NCBI GenBank assembly: GCA_964475415.1
Contig: CAYYWZ010000081.1
Location: 1-16,524, forward strand
Direction of reading: 5' to 3'
Origin: CALCMJ01 sp964475415
Lineage (GTDB): Bacteria; Bacteroidota; Bacteroidia; Chitinophagales; Saprospiraceae
DNA length: 16,524 bases
Shown one piece after another: positions 1-7,410 of this stretch. Below the pieces are notes generated by a model, which was given only the letters and a program-made list of their open reading frames with translations, did no database searches and had not been told where the DNA came from. The translations under genes and the position numbers were made by a program. The number at the start of each line of letters is the position of its first letter. The first letter of the stretch is position 1.

Positions 1-781
1 TATCGCCGTTATTTGAGCCACCATTGCCATTATTTTCATTATTATCAAATGCATCCGTTGGATCACCATCATAACCACCATCCCAAAAATTCGTTGGATC
101 AATGCCGATACCCCAATCTGGTGAAGTATTACTTGTTTCTCCGTCTCCATCTCCATCTCCATCTCCATCTCCATCTCCATCTCCATCTCCATCTCCATCT
201 CCTCCTCCTCCAGTACTATCACAATAGCAGTGAACACACTCTCCATGAATGTAAACTTCTACTAATTGTGTGATTGACTCGCATGCACATCCACAATTCG
301 AGACGGAAAAAAATCCTCCCCCAATTTTCAAATCTGCAATATATAATTCATTTTTGTTGTAATAAACAGCATGAACAGGATTGCTCTGAAGTGATATTTG
401 AATCGCCAATCCTTCTTTTAACGGTAAGTTATCATCTTCAAAATATGCTAATAGAAAATTCTCGAAGATTTCATTTGAACTGCCAAGGCCAAATAAATAA
501 TACAAGTCTACAGATTTTATAATAAGAGATTCATCTATATCCGCAATTCCAAGAACTATTTCGTTGTTATTTATAGAGTTTATAAAACCATTTTTTTTGA
601 TAACCGGAAAAAAAATTCTTGACCCAACTTCTAAAACTTTTTCACCCGAATCAACAATAAATTCAAAATCATTATTTTCGTGATATTTAATTACGTCTAA
701 TTTCTGTTGTAGACTTTGAGAATTTATCTGGGTTGAAAGAAAAGAAAAGAAAAGACAAAAAGATATAGCAAGGAATTTCAT
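1..781 (-). CDS. Secreted Cys-cluster protein with (Gly-Asp)10 tract, partial (C-terminus beyond the window)
   Basis: I do not recognise the family. Reading leftward from the ATG at 781-779 gives 260 codons without a stop, so the gene runs off the left edge. Residues 1-22 (MKFLAISFCLFFSF, ending near INSQ) look like a Sec signal peptide. Residues 23-160 are an ordinary mixed domain without a motif I know. A compact cluster of six cysteines follows at 163, 165, 167, 182, 185 and 187 (CxCxC, then CxxCxC). Next comes Gly-rich residues 191-193 and ten Gly-Asp dipeptides at 194-213, encoded by a hexanucleotide repeat. After that is an Asn/Gly/Asp-rich, acidic, low-complexity stretch to the window edge. 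The cysteines could bind metal or form disulfides outside the cytoplasm. The GD tract is probably a flexible acidic or calcium-binding linker. A T9SS tail may lie beyond the edge. That it is a real gene is fairly sure, because the signal peptide and long open frame agree; the function is unknown. Confidence 0.72.
   Translation of the reverse strand, partial: MKFLAISFCLFFSFLSTQINSQSLQQKLDVIKYHENNDFEFIVDSGEKVLEVGSRIFFPVIKKNGFINSINNNEIVLGIADIDESLIIKSVDLYYLFGLGSSNEIFENFLLAYFEDDNLPLKEGLAIQISLQSNPVHAVYYNKNELYIADLKIGGGFFSVSNCGCACESITQLVEVYIHGECVHCYCDSTGGGGDGDGDGDGDGDGDGDGDGDGETSNTSPDWGIGIDPTNFWDGGYDGDPTDAFDNNENNGNGGSNNGD
141..202 (-). repeat. Hexanucleotide microsatellite encoding (Gly-Asp)n
   Basis: On the plus strand there are nine perfect tandem copies of CCATCT (147-200), plus one variant unit CCGTCT at 141-146. 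At the right they run into a CCT triplet repeat (201-209). Read on the minus strand these are GGAGAT units, coding Gly-Asp. The unit is two codons, so slippage would change the length of the tract without shifting the frame. Confidence 0.93.
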
Positions 782-892
782 ATTATGATTGTTGAAGATT
801 CTAATAAATATATCCAATATTAAATATTAAATATTAAAAAAACAACAATTTTTATTAGTTTTTATTTTAATTTTTAAAATGATTTTTTCAAT

Positions 893-930
893 TAAAACGA
901 GTATAAGAAATTATTCTTATACTCGTTTTA
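893..930 (-). terminator. Hairpin, likely terminator after the prohibitin gene
   Basis: A perfect 17-bp stem (893-909 with 914-930) surrounds a 4-base loop. The minus-strand 3' arm ends in TTTTA. It lies 53 bases past the prohibitin stop codon and about 110 bases before the next minus-strand start, which fits a terminator ending the upstream operon. It is symmetrical and could act both ways. The run of T after the stem is short, so the assignment rests mainly on the stem and the position. Confidence 0.7.
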
Positions 931-982
931 CTTCATTCTATTTAAAAGTCCATTATTAACTTAATAGGGCAATCAATTAGAT

Positions 983-1840
983 TTAGTTACCCAGTATCAG
1001 CGGCAAGCCTTCATCTCCACCTCCTACTATTACGACCTTACTGTTAGGGGACTGAGCTAGTTCTAGCGTAGCTTCTATACCCTTATCTCTAAGAATCTTA
1101 TCTGTTAGAGAAGCGTTCAATATTTTGTTGGCATCAGCCTTTGCTTGAGCCTCTATAATTTTTCTCTCTGCTTCTTTACGCTCTCTGTCTAGCTTGAACT
1201 CATACTGAAATGCTAGCTGCTCTTCTTCCAATTTTTGCTCGATGGCAGCTTTAAGCGTGGCAGGCAGTGCAACTTCTCTAATAAGAACAGCATCTAAAGT
1301 AATATGCTTCTTCGTCACTGACTCACTTGTTCTATTATAGATTTCATCTTGAATAGCCTCTCTCTTAGTAGAATACAATTCTTCTGGTAAGTACTTACCG
1401 ATAACCTCTCTTGTTGCCGATCTAATTTCAGGCACAAGAATTCTTCTAAGGTAATCTGTCCCAATCTCATCGTGTAGGTCTCCTATCTTATCTCCCATAG
1501 GCATATATCTGTAAGATAATTCCACAACGATATTCAATCCGTTCTTAGATAATACTTCCATCTTTTCTAAGCCTTCATTCGTACGTACATCGTAGATATA
1601 CATCTTATTCCATGGCGCTACGATATGGAAACCCTGCTTATAGATTTTATCTTTCTGTAATCCACCTGCAAAACGCTTAAACAGAACGCCTCTTTCTCCG
1701 GGATCTATCGTCATAAAAGTTGTGCTGGTAAGAATAGAAAAAAGGAACAACAACAGGAAACCATAAATAATATATTTAAAGATATTTCCTGCGGGTAAGT
1801 TGATCTGGGGTCTTTGGTTTTTATTGTTGTTAAAAGTCAT
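983..1840 (-). CDS. Prohibitin / SPFH (band 7) family membrane protein
   Basis: This 285-residue protein has a short cytoplasmic N-terminus and one transmembrane helix at about 21-43. An SPFH/band 7 domain follows from about 44 to 205, beginning with the typical TIDPGERGVLFKRFAGGL segment. A charged coiled-coil helix at about 198-245 (EQKLEEEQLAFQYEF onward, rich in Glu, Lys and Ala) leads to a C-terminal VVIVGGGDEGLPLIL. Length and order match bacterial and mitochondrial prohibitins, which form ring-shaped membrane scaffolds. In mitochondria they modulate m-AAA proteases; in bacteria the role is less clear and often concerns membrane organisation. It lies 56 bases downstream of a glycosyltransferase gene on the same strand, with no terminator seen between, so it may be co-transcribed as the last gene of that run. 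No -7 box is seen directly upstream. Family assignment is secure; a specific partner is not visible. Confidence 0.93.
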   Translation of the reverse strand: MTFNNNKNQRPQINLPAGNIFKYIIYGFLLLFLFSILTSTTFMTIDPGERGVLFKRFAGGLQKDKIYKQGFHIVAPWNKMYIYDVRTNEGLEKMEVLSKNGLNIVVELSYRYMPMGDKIGDLHDEIGTDYLRRILVPEIRSATREVIGKYLPEELYSTKREAIQDEIYNRTSESVTKKHITLDAVLIREVALPATLKAAIEQKLEEEQLAFQYEFKLDRERKEAERKIIEAQAKADANKILNASLTDKILRDKGIEATLELAQSPNSKVVIVGGGDEGLPLILGN

Positions 1841-1896
1841 GAGTTGTGTTTTTCTTTATGTAACAAGAGAAATAGCGAAAATGATTCACTCTTTGC

Positions 1897-2895
1897 CTAA
1901 ATATCGATTAAGTATTCCAGTTTTTCTATTATTGCCTCCGTTTTTAGGTTATTCATACAATTAAAATGTTTCTTGGGGCAGCTTGATCTTCCCATCTTAG
2001 TGCAGGGTCGGCACTTCAGACTCAAGTCTTGCACGATGCTATATCTACCTGGCTTTTGAGGCATATAAGGCATAAATCCGAGTTCTTCTGTCGTACTTCC
2101 CAGAACGACTAATGTCTTTTTTTCTAGTGCAGCAGCTATATGCATCATACCTGTATCAGGCGTTATAACTGCAATGGCATTTTTTATTAGATGTGCTGAC
2201 TCTGCTATGCTTGTTTGTCCGACTAGGTTTACAAAATACTTCTTTCCCGCTTTCTTAATACCTTTCCATAATTTGAGCTCTTGAGAACCTCCTACTAGCA
2301 ATACAGGATATTTTAGATGCTCGATAAGCTCCATAATTTTCTCTTGTGGAATCGTCTTAGTATAATGAGCAGTACCAGCTACAACTATAATATAGTTTGC
2401 AATATCTATCTCTTTATTTTTTTTGGTAATTCTGTCAAAAAGTGATTCCGCAGTTTGATCTATATAGAAGTCTAATCCCTGTTGATCATTTTTTACATCT
2501 AGTTTTTCTACAGCTGTAAAGTATCGATCTACAACATGTTTACCTTTGATAAAGTCTTTCTTAAAATTGACAAGCATCCAACGTTCGAAACTCTGCTTGT
2601 CATACTGATAGGTCTTACGCGATAAGGCTTTTACTATTTTCTTCGATCTTATATTTTTATGCAAATCTACAACTAGATCGTAGTGCTCTTTCTTCAGTTC
2701 TTCTATAAGCAAATTAATACTATCATCTAGATAGAAGAACTTCTCTATATGAGGATTGCTGCTAAGACAATCGGAAAAAACTCGCTTGCTTACATAATGT
2801 ATCTCTGCGCCAAGCTGCAAATGCAGACATCTTACCACTGGGGTTGTCAATACAATATCTCCCAATGAGCTGAACCTGATAATTAGAATTTTCAT
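1897..2895 (-). CDS. Glycosyltransferase family 9 (ADP-heptose:LPS heptosyltransferase-like)
   Basis: The 332-residue protein starts MKILIIRFSSLGDIVLTTPV, the signature N-terminus of GT9 enzymes, which carries the conserved Asp (D13). DLHKN lies at 78-82. The second Rossmann half begins near 170 (VVAGTAHYTKT), with VLLVGGSQE at 198-206 and the nucleotide-binding ITPDTGMMHIAAAL at 244-257. These enzymes transfer a heptose or similar sugar from an ADP- or NDP-sugar to the lipid A-core on the cytoplasmic face of the inner membrane. The length is normal. A C-terminal Cys set (C295, C298, C306, C313; C-x2-C-x7-C-x6-C) is present, a pattern I recall from other Bacteroidota GT9 proteins, possibly metal-binding. 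It lies between the protease and prohibitin genes on one strand. The exact sugar donor and acceptor cannot be read from the sequence, so no symbol is given. Confidence 0.92.
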   Translation of the reverse strand: MKILIIRFSSLGDIVLTTPVVRCLHLQLGAEIHYVSKRVFSDCLSSNPHIEKFFYLDDSINLLIEELKKEHYDLVVDLHKNIRSKKIVKALSRKTYQYDKQSFERWMLVNFKKDFIKGKHVVDRYFTAVEKLDVKNDQQGLDFYIDQTAESLFDRITKKNKEIDIANYIIVVAGTAHYTKTIPQEKIMELIEHLKYPVLLVGGSQELKLWKGIKKAGKKYFVNLVGQTSIAESAHLIKNAIAVITPDTGMMHIAAALEKKTLVVLGSTTEELGFMPYMPQKPGRYSIVQDLSLKCRPCTKMGRSSCPKKHFNCMNNLKTEAIIEKLEYLIDI

Positions 2896-2960
2896 GTTCC
2901 TATTATTATAGATTTGTTCAGCAATCTACGCCTTGATCTTATGTATCTTTTTACATCCAA

Positions 2961-5900
2961 TTATAGCTTCACAATCTTTCTGCTTATAGCCGTCTCTCCA
3001 TTACGCATATTCAGAATATAAGTTCCTGCAGAAAGTTCAGATAAATCTAATGTTATAAGTTCAGCATTATTTGTAAAAGATCTTAGCTTAGATCCCATAA
3101 CATCTAATACCTCTATCAATAGATCCCCTTGATCCTTATCAAAGTTTATAGTCAATTCATCTGTGAGTGGATTAGGATATATTTCTAAATTAACCTCTCC
3201 ATTTCCGAGATCTACTACTTCACTAAGTATACGCACACCATCACTGAACCATACGCCCCATCTTACAAATTCTTTTCTTATATTATGTGTACTTTCGTTA
3301 GCAGTAATCTTATCAACATTCATTCTGCTTGTACCTAAATCGTATCCTGCCAAATTTCCATTCTGTATAAATGGAACATCATATAAAATATGATCGTCCG
3401 AAGGTGAAAAACTAGGATAACCTAGTCCAGTATTCTCGCGTATAAGCCCTACATCACCAGTCTCCGTATTAACACCCAATATAGAGTTAGCATCCTCCTC
3501 TATAAAATCAAACGCAACAATAAATGGTGAATTTTTTGCAAATGTAGGATTACCTACAGATGTACCTTCTGGCAATGCTGAAAACAGCTTAGATACATTA
3601 CCAAGTGCCCAAGTATCTGAAGCATTATTCCATACTTCTAGAAATCCTATATCCCAATATTCTATTGTACCAGCAGTTGCACTGCTTACAGAATTCTCAG
3701 CATCATACATCAGTAACTCACCTGTAAAATTAAACTCCATAGCATCAGCAAAATTGACATCTCCCGTTTCTATACCTTCTGTAAATGTAGGATTATATAA
3801 TTCAAAATCTGTCTGCGCATTTAGGACAAAATCAAAAACAATTACTCTATTGTTCAGATCATCTGTAAGTGCTGCTATCCTTCTTCCATCCTTAGATATA
3901 ACCACATTTCGCCATACTGGATCTTCACTGATAAATCCTTGTGTAAAACTACTTGCATCCCAGTCTATATTGATCACATAGATTTTTTTATCCTCTCCTA
4001 CAAACACTATTTCTGTTCCATCATCCGTGATGCTAGGCTTACTTGCAACTCCGACTTCTACGAAGGGGTCTATTATATTGTTTCCATTTCCAGTGGCATA
4101 TAAGCCACCCTCATCAAGTATGAGTTTTGTTCTTTCTTCATCAGAAAGTATTACAAAATCAGTACCTGGATTTTCCTCTATTTCTTCTTGATTATTAGAC
4201 CCAGCACCTTCGCCTATGCCTACAGCGTTGAATGAATTTTTGGCAGCATCCTCTTCTGTTGTTCCATACAGGTCTCCTGCAGCTCTTACTACAGCATTTC
4301 TTAGATCTACAAAGACAGAAGACTTCGTAAGGTAAGTAGTTAGTGCTCTATAGAATACTCTCTCAGCTTTATCTTTTCCTATAGCTGTAGCAAATCTGTA
4401 GTATGCGTGATTCGGGATACCACTATTGATATGTACACCATTATTGTCTTCTGGTCCATTAAATTTTTCATCCACATGCTTAGGTTGCCATCCTCCTCCG
4501 AAGTTACCAGTAGCTGCACCGTTATGAGGATCCTCCATATCTCTAAGTGCACCAGAAGGGAAGGCAGATTGTCTTACTACATCCTCTCCTATTTTCCAAT
4601 CATTTCTATCGATCATAGCTCCGAAAATATCCGCATAGGATTCGTTCATTGCCCCAGACTCTCCGAAATATTCTAGATTAGCAGTATTCTGTACTACGCC
4701 ATGACTAATTTCATGTCCAGCCACATCTAAAGCTCTACCCAAGGGGAAAAAGTTGCTATCTCCATTTCCATAAAATATAGCTAATCCATTCCAGAAAGCA
4801 TTACCCATAGAAGAACCATTCTCATCAGAAACATTTACTATAGAGATAATATTACTTCCTGATCCATTTACTGATTCCCTACCATGCGTATTCTTAAAAT
4901 ATTCATAGGTAGTACCTGCATTATGCTGAGCAGAAACTCCTTCAGGAGAACTGGACCAATTGTTATTTACAGATTGTATATGATCATAAGAGAAGTCATT
5001 ATTTTGCGGTGAGGTGTCAAAGGCGTCTATTGTCCAGATCACACCTTGAGGATCATTAGGCAGGTCAGACTGAACTTGATTGTACATATCTCTAGATGCA
5101 TCTATCATGTAAAAGTTAGGACCTACCTCATAAGTATTGATAGCTCGATTTTGATTTAGTAAATCAGTAGCATTTGCAACCGACGGACCATCTACAATAG
5201 TTTCTAATCCATGATCATGTAACTTACATATAGAATTATAAGACTTTATGATAGTTCCATCTATAGCATTGATAAAGTATTCTATTCTATCTCCTAGATG
5301 TGGATAATAACTTACATGCCAGCATAAGACTAATTCATCTTGATTTTCTGTAGAGGGATACAGATACAAATTTGTATTCCATTGAGAAAAGTCGTAGGTA
5401 AAATCCTTACTAATCTGCGCCTCATCTAAGTTCTTATGTAAAGGATTTATAGTTTCGATCTTAGCATATGTTGCTGACTTAGAAAATTTTGGTGTAATCT
5501 CCTGAGAAGCATTAACGTTTCGCTCTGTCCATTTTCCATTGAGACCAATAATTTTTTCTTTATGCTTATGTAAAATAATTTCAGAACCGTATACAGGAAT
5601 ACCGTTTACATGTTGCTGCATCTTTATGTGTTCCTGAGCGAGATCGTCTTTTGTAGAAGATAGTTTTACAAACGAACTGCTAGATGGATCTATATTCATC
5701 AGTGTAGTAGCAGATGCTAGATAAGCTTGTACCTTCTGTTCATTGCTCAGTAAAGTATTGTTATTAATAAGACTGCCATCTATATAACTTCCTGTTCTTT
5801 TCAACTTTGCACCGTTCAAATTACTAAGGTCTATAGCTTTAATTTCTTGACCTAGTATGGATGGCTTAATAGTTGGCAACTCGGAACTACTTTTCTGTAT

Positions 5901-6017
5901 AGAAGTATTGATCTGCTGTATACCTCCATATACTCTTCCTTCCTTTATATTCTTTACTTGACCAGAAAGTGCAAATGATAGAGAACTAATGATGACGATT
6001 ATGAGTGATCTTATCAT
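2961..6017 (-). CDS. Secreted M4 (thermolysin-like) metalloprotease with T9SS sorting domain
   Basis: This 1018-residue zinc endopeptidase has a signal peptide (1-19), an FTP/PepSY-type inhibitory propeptide (about 70-265) and an M4 catalytic domain (about 275-605). Zinc and catalytic residues are all present: H435-E436-I-S-H439, third ligand E459 in MNESYADIFG (20 residues after H439, as in thermolysin), D463, and the catalytic His H529 in NNGVHINSGI. Residues about 640-930 are not part of M4. They contain repeats such as KPSITDDGTEIVF, NVVISKDGRRIAAL and PSFSPSDDHILYD, which resemble PD40/TolB-type beta-propeller blades. Residues 943-1018 (LEIYPNPLTDELTINF through to IVKL) are a type A T9SS C-terminal sorting domain, so the protein should be secreted across the outer membrane and perhaps anchored. 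The likely role is degradation of extracellular protein for nutrition or processing. It follows the lipoprotein gene by 49 bases on the same strand. Confidence 0.96.
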   Translation of the reverse strand: MIRSLIIVIISSLSFALSGQVKNIKEGRVYGGIQQINTSIQKSSSELPTIKPSILGQEIKAIDLSNLNGAKLKRTGSYIDGSLINNNTLLSNEQKVQAYLASATTLMNIDPSSSSFVKLSSTKDDLAQEHIKMQQHVNGIPVYGSEIILHKHKEKIIGLNGKWTERNVNASQEITPKFSKSATYAKIETINPLHKNLDEAQISKDFTYDFSQWNTNLYLYPSTENQDELVLCWHVSYYPHLGDRIEYFINAIDGTIIKSYNSICKLHDHGLETIVDGPSVANATDLLNQNRAINTYEVGPNFYMIDASRDMYNQVQSDLPNDPQGVIWTIDAFDTSPQNNDFSYDHIQSVNNNWSSSPEGVSAQHNAGTTYEYFKNTHGRESVNGSGSNIISIVNVSDENGSSMGNAFWNGLAIFYGNGDSNFFPLGRALDVAGHEISHGVVQNTANLEYFGESGAMNESYADIFGAMIDRNDWKIGEDVVRQSAFPSGALRDMEDPHNGAATGNFGGGWQPKHVDEKFNGPEDNNGVHINSGIPNHAYYRFATAIGKDKAERVFYRALTTYLTKSSVFVDLRNAVVRAAGDLYGTTEEDAAKNSFNAVGIGEGAGSNNQEEIEENPGTDFVILSDEERTKLILDEGGLYATGNGNNIIDPFVEVGVASKPSITDDGTEIVFVGEDKKIYVINIDWDASSFTQGFISEDPVWRNVVISKDGRRIAALTDDLNNRVIVFDFVLNAQTDFELYNPTFTEGIETGDVNFADAMEFNFTGELLMYDAENSVSSATAGTIEYWDIGFLEVWNNASDTWALGNVSKLFSALPEGTSVGNPTFAKNSPFIVAFDFIEEDANSILGVNTETGDVGLIRENTGLGYPSFSPSDDHILYDVPFIQNGNLAGYDLGTSRMNVDKITANESTHNIRKEFVRWGVWFSDGVRILSEVVDLGNGEVNLEIYPNPLTDELTINFDKDQGDLLIEVLDVMGSKLRSFTNNAELITLDLSELSAGTYILNMRNGETAISRKIVKL

Positions 6018-6066
6018 GATTTATATTAATATTTTTTAATTAATTGTTATTTTCTTTAAGCTACTC

Positions 6067-6510
6067 TTATTCTTTGACAATAGATTTTCTCTTAGCCAGA
6101 TCAAACAAGTTTTGATAATATGCTTTGAGCATAGGATCAACTTCTTCATTTCCTCCCCACATTAATTTTTTCTTTTCTTCTTTACCTACCAGCTCTATAA
6201 AGTAATACATGTTTCCTGGGTCGTTTACAGTCATGTCCTTAAGTCCTAATGTTTCAGAATTTTTAAATAATTGATCACAGAGTTTTTGCTCTATCACCTG
6301 ATGGCTAACAAAGCTATCTTTACGAGGACCTTTCATAAACATCTGACCATTGTCAAATAGCATGTATGTTGTTACCGTTCCAGCAAAACCTCCTCCATTT
6401 CCAAAAATAATTCTTTCTCCCTCGACAGAATTTGCTGTGTAGACTATATCATTAGATTTACAACTGAAGAAAAATAAACATCCGAAAAATAAGTATATGT
6501 AATATTTCAT
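6067..6510 (-). CDS. Small putative lipoprotein, family not recognised
   Basis: The frame is open back to an ATG at 6606, but I prefer the ATG at 6510, giving 147 residues. That start yields MKYYIYLFFGCLFFFSC, a short lipoprotein signal peptide with C17 as lipidation site (FFS-C, acceptable in Bacteroidota). A TAnnTTTG -7 box sits just upstream, inside the longer frame. The extra 32 residues before it are not signal-like. The mature part has Gly-rich IIFGNGGGFAGTVTTYMLF, then alternating strands and a charged helix at the end (MLKAYYQNLFDLAKRK). Short Bacteroidota lipoproteins with a similar Gly-rich strand exist, but I know no function for them. It precedes the M4 protease gene by 49 bases and diverges from the Cys-rich secreted protein gene at 6757. 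It probably sits on a membrane facing the periplasm. Confidence 0.78.
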   Translation of the reverse strand: MKYYIYLFFGCLFFFSCKSNDIVYTANSVEGERIIFGNGGGFAGTVTTYMLFDNGQMFMKGPRKDSFVSHQVIEQKLCDQLFKNSETLGLKDMTVNDPGNMYYFIELVGKEEKKKLMWGGNEEVDPMLKAYYQNLFDLAKRKSIVKE

Positions 6511-6539
6511 AGGTGGAATATGATGAATTAATGCTTTTA

Positions 6540-6547
6540 CAAATATA
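6540..6547 (-). promoter_or_regulatory. Bacteroidota-type -7 box (TATATTTG) for the lipoprotein gene
   Basis: The minus strand reads TATATTTG, matching TAnnTTTG exactly, 29 bases upstream of the ATG at 6510. A TTG lies further upstream (6574-6572), but at 24 bases the spacing is longer than usual, so the -33 element is uncertain. Its place inside the longer open frame supports the later start. Confidence 0.5.
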
Positions 6548-6700
6548 AGTTCTAGAACTATGCTAAGCCTGCAATTACCACAAATATCACCTATTTGTAG
6601 CCCCAAAAAGGTCTTTTTTAATGAAAAACGTGTTAAGGAAATATGAAAATTTAAGTCAACTCAGCAAATATGTGGAAATAATTGTATTTTGGATATACAA

Positions 6701-6730
6701 TTTGGAGTGATATATTGCGTTTTAGATTTG
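6701..6730 (+). promoter_or_regulatory. Bacteroidota promoter TTTG-N18-TAGATTTG
   Basis: A TTTG -33 element (6701-6704) and a perfect TAnnTTTG -7 element (TAGATTTG, 6723-6730) are 18 bases apart. The expected start of transcription is near 6737, giving a 5' leader of about 20 bases before the ATG at 6757. This is the best promoter match in the window. Confidence 0.68.
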
Positions 6731-6756
6731 ATTTTAAACAATAAAAAAAATATTCG

Positions 6757-7224
6757 ATGAAAAAATTAATGTTCCTTTGCGCTTTCGTCTTTACTGCTAG
6801 TATGATGTCAGCTCAGACAATAAGTAAAAAAGAGTGCGCAAGCATGAGCAAGGCAGAATGTGCTAAGAAATGTACAAAAGCTCAGATGAGTGCTAAAATG
6901 GATGCAGAAACTAAGGTTGCATCAGACGTAGTAAGTTCAGAAGCTGATATGGCTGCAGAAAAGGATGAAGCGGTGGAGAGAAGAGTTTGTGAGATTTCTG
7001 GTTCAGTAGGATACTACACATCTAAGACTTGTGATGTTTCTGGAAAAACGACTTTCAAGGAAGTATTTTATGATTCAGAAGCTAAGAGTTTTGTAGGATC
7101 TAATCCAATGACAAGAGTTGCTAGTGATGTAAAAGTTGCTGAGAAGCCAGCTGCTAAGAAAGCTTGTTGTGCAAGCAAAGCAGGAAAGAAAACATGTGGA
7201 AGCAAGAAGACTACAGAATTGTAG
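6757..7224 (+). CDS. Small secreted Cys/Lys-rich protein, family not recognised
   Basis: The 155-residue protein has a clear signal peptide (MKKLMFLCAFVFTASMMSAQ, cut near residue 19-20). The mature part holds eight cysteines: 27, 35, 39, 78, 92, 137, 138 and 147. C35-AKK-C39 and the terminal KKACCASKAGKKTC segment resemble metal-binding or disulfide-rich tails. Two internal echoes are visible: VASDV at 54-58 and again at 121-125, and C-E-I-S-G (78-82) matched by C-D-V-S-G (92-96). The middle (about 78-115) is the only part that looks folded; the ends are Lys/Ala/Glu-rich and probably flexible. It has its own promoter and a strong terminator, so it is a single-gene transcript and may be highly expressed. 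It is probably periplasmic or exported. A role in metal binding or redox is a guess from composition only. Confidence 0.82.
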   Translation: MKKLMFLCAFVFTASMMSAQTISKKECASMSKAECAKKCTKAQMSAKMDAETKVASDVVSSEADMAAEKDEAVERRVCEISGSVGYYTSKTCDVSGKTTFKEVFYDSEAKSFVGSNPMTRVASDVKVAEKPAAKKACCASKAGKKTCGSKKTTEL

Positions 7225-7246
7225 ATTTCTAAAATAAAATTTATAG

Positions 7247-7276
7247 AGCTCAGTGATTATTCACTGGGCTTTTTTT
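7247..7276 (+). terminator. Rho-independent terminator of the Cys-rich protein gene
   Basis: A 10-bp stem (7247-7256 with 7261-7270, one T-G wobble) with loop TTAT is followed at once by a run of T to 7276. It starts 22 bases after the stop codon. Confidence 0.92.
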
Positions 7277-7410
7277 ATGCTCACTCATTTATGACACCTC
7301 AAGTGAAATTGCTTTTCGTTTATTAATTATTAGCTAAACAGAATTTCTAAACAGCACTAACTAGATAAATAATTATATTAGCGGCTATTGTATGATAAAA
7401 AAATAATCTT

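Noticed and set aside
141..209. Tandem repeats considered as a CRISPR array
   Set aside because: Units are 6 bases with no spacers and lie in a coding frame; no cas genes are present.
13..273. Plus-strand His/Leu-rich frame
   Set aside because: It is the antisense reading of the GGAGAT repeat and flanks. The minus strand has a signal peptide and continuous sense, so this is a shadow.
274..522. Plus-strand frame opposite the left-edge gene
   Set aside because: No signal peptide or domain sense; opposite the coherent secreted-protein frame.
816..838. AT-rich 7-base repeats (three copies)
   Set aside because: Low-complexity DNA upstream of a gene; too simple to assign a function.
3163..4676. 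Three plus-strand frames opposite the protease gene
   Set aside because: All are antisense to conserved protease and propeller sequence.
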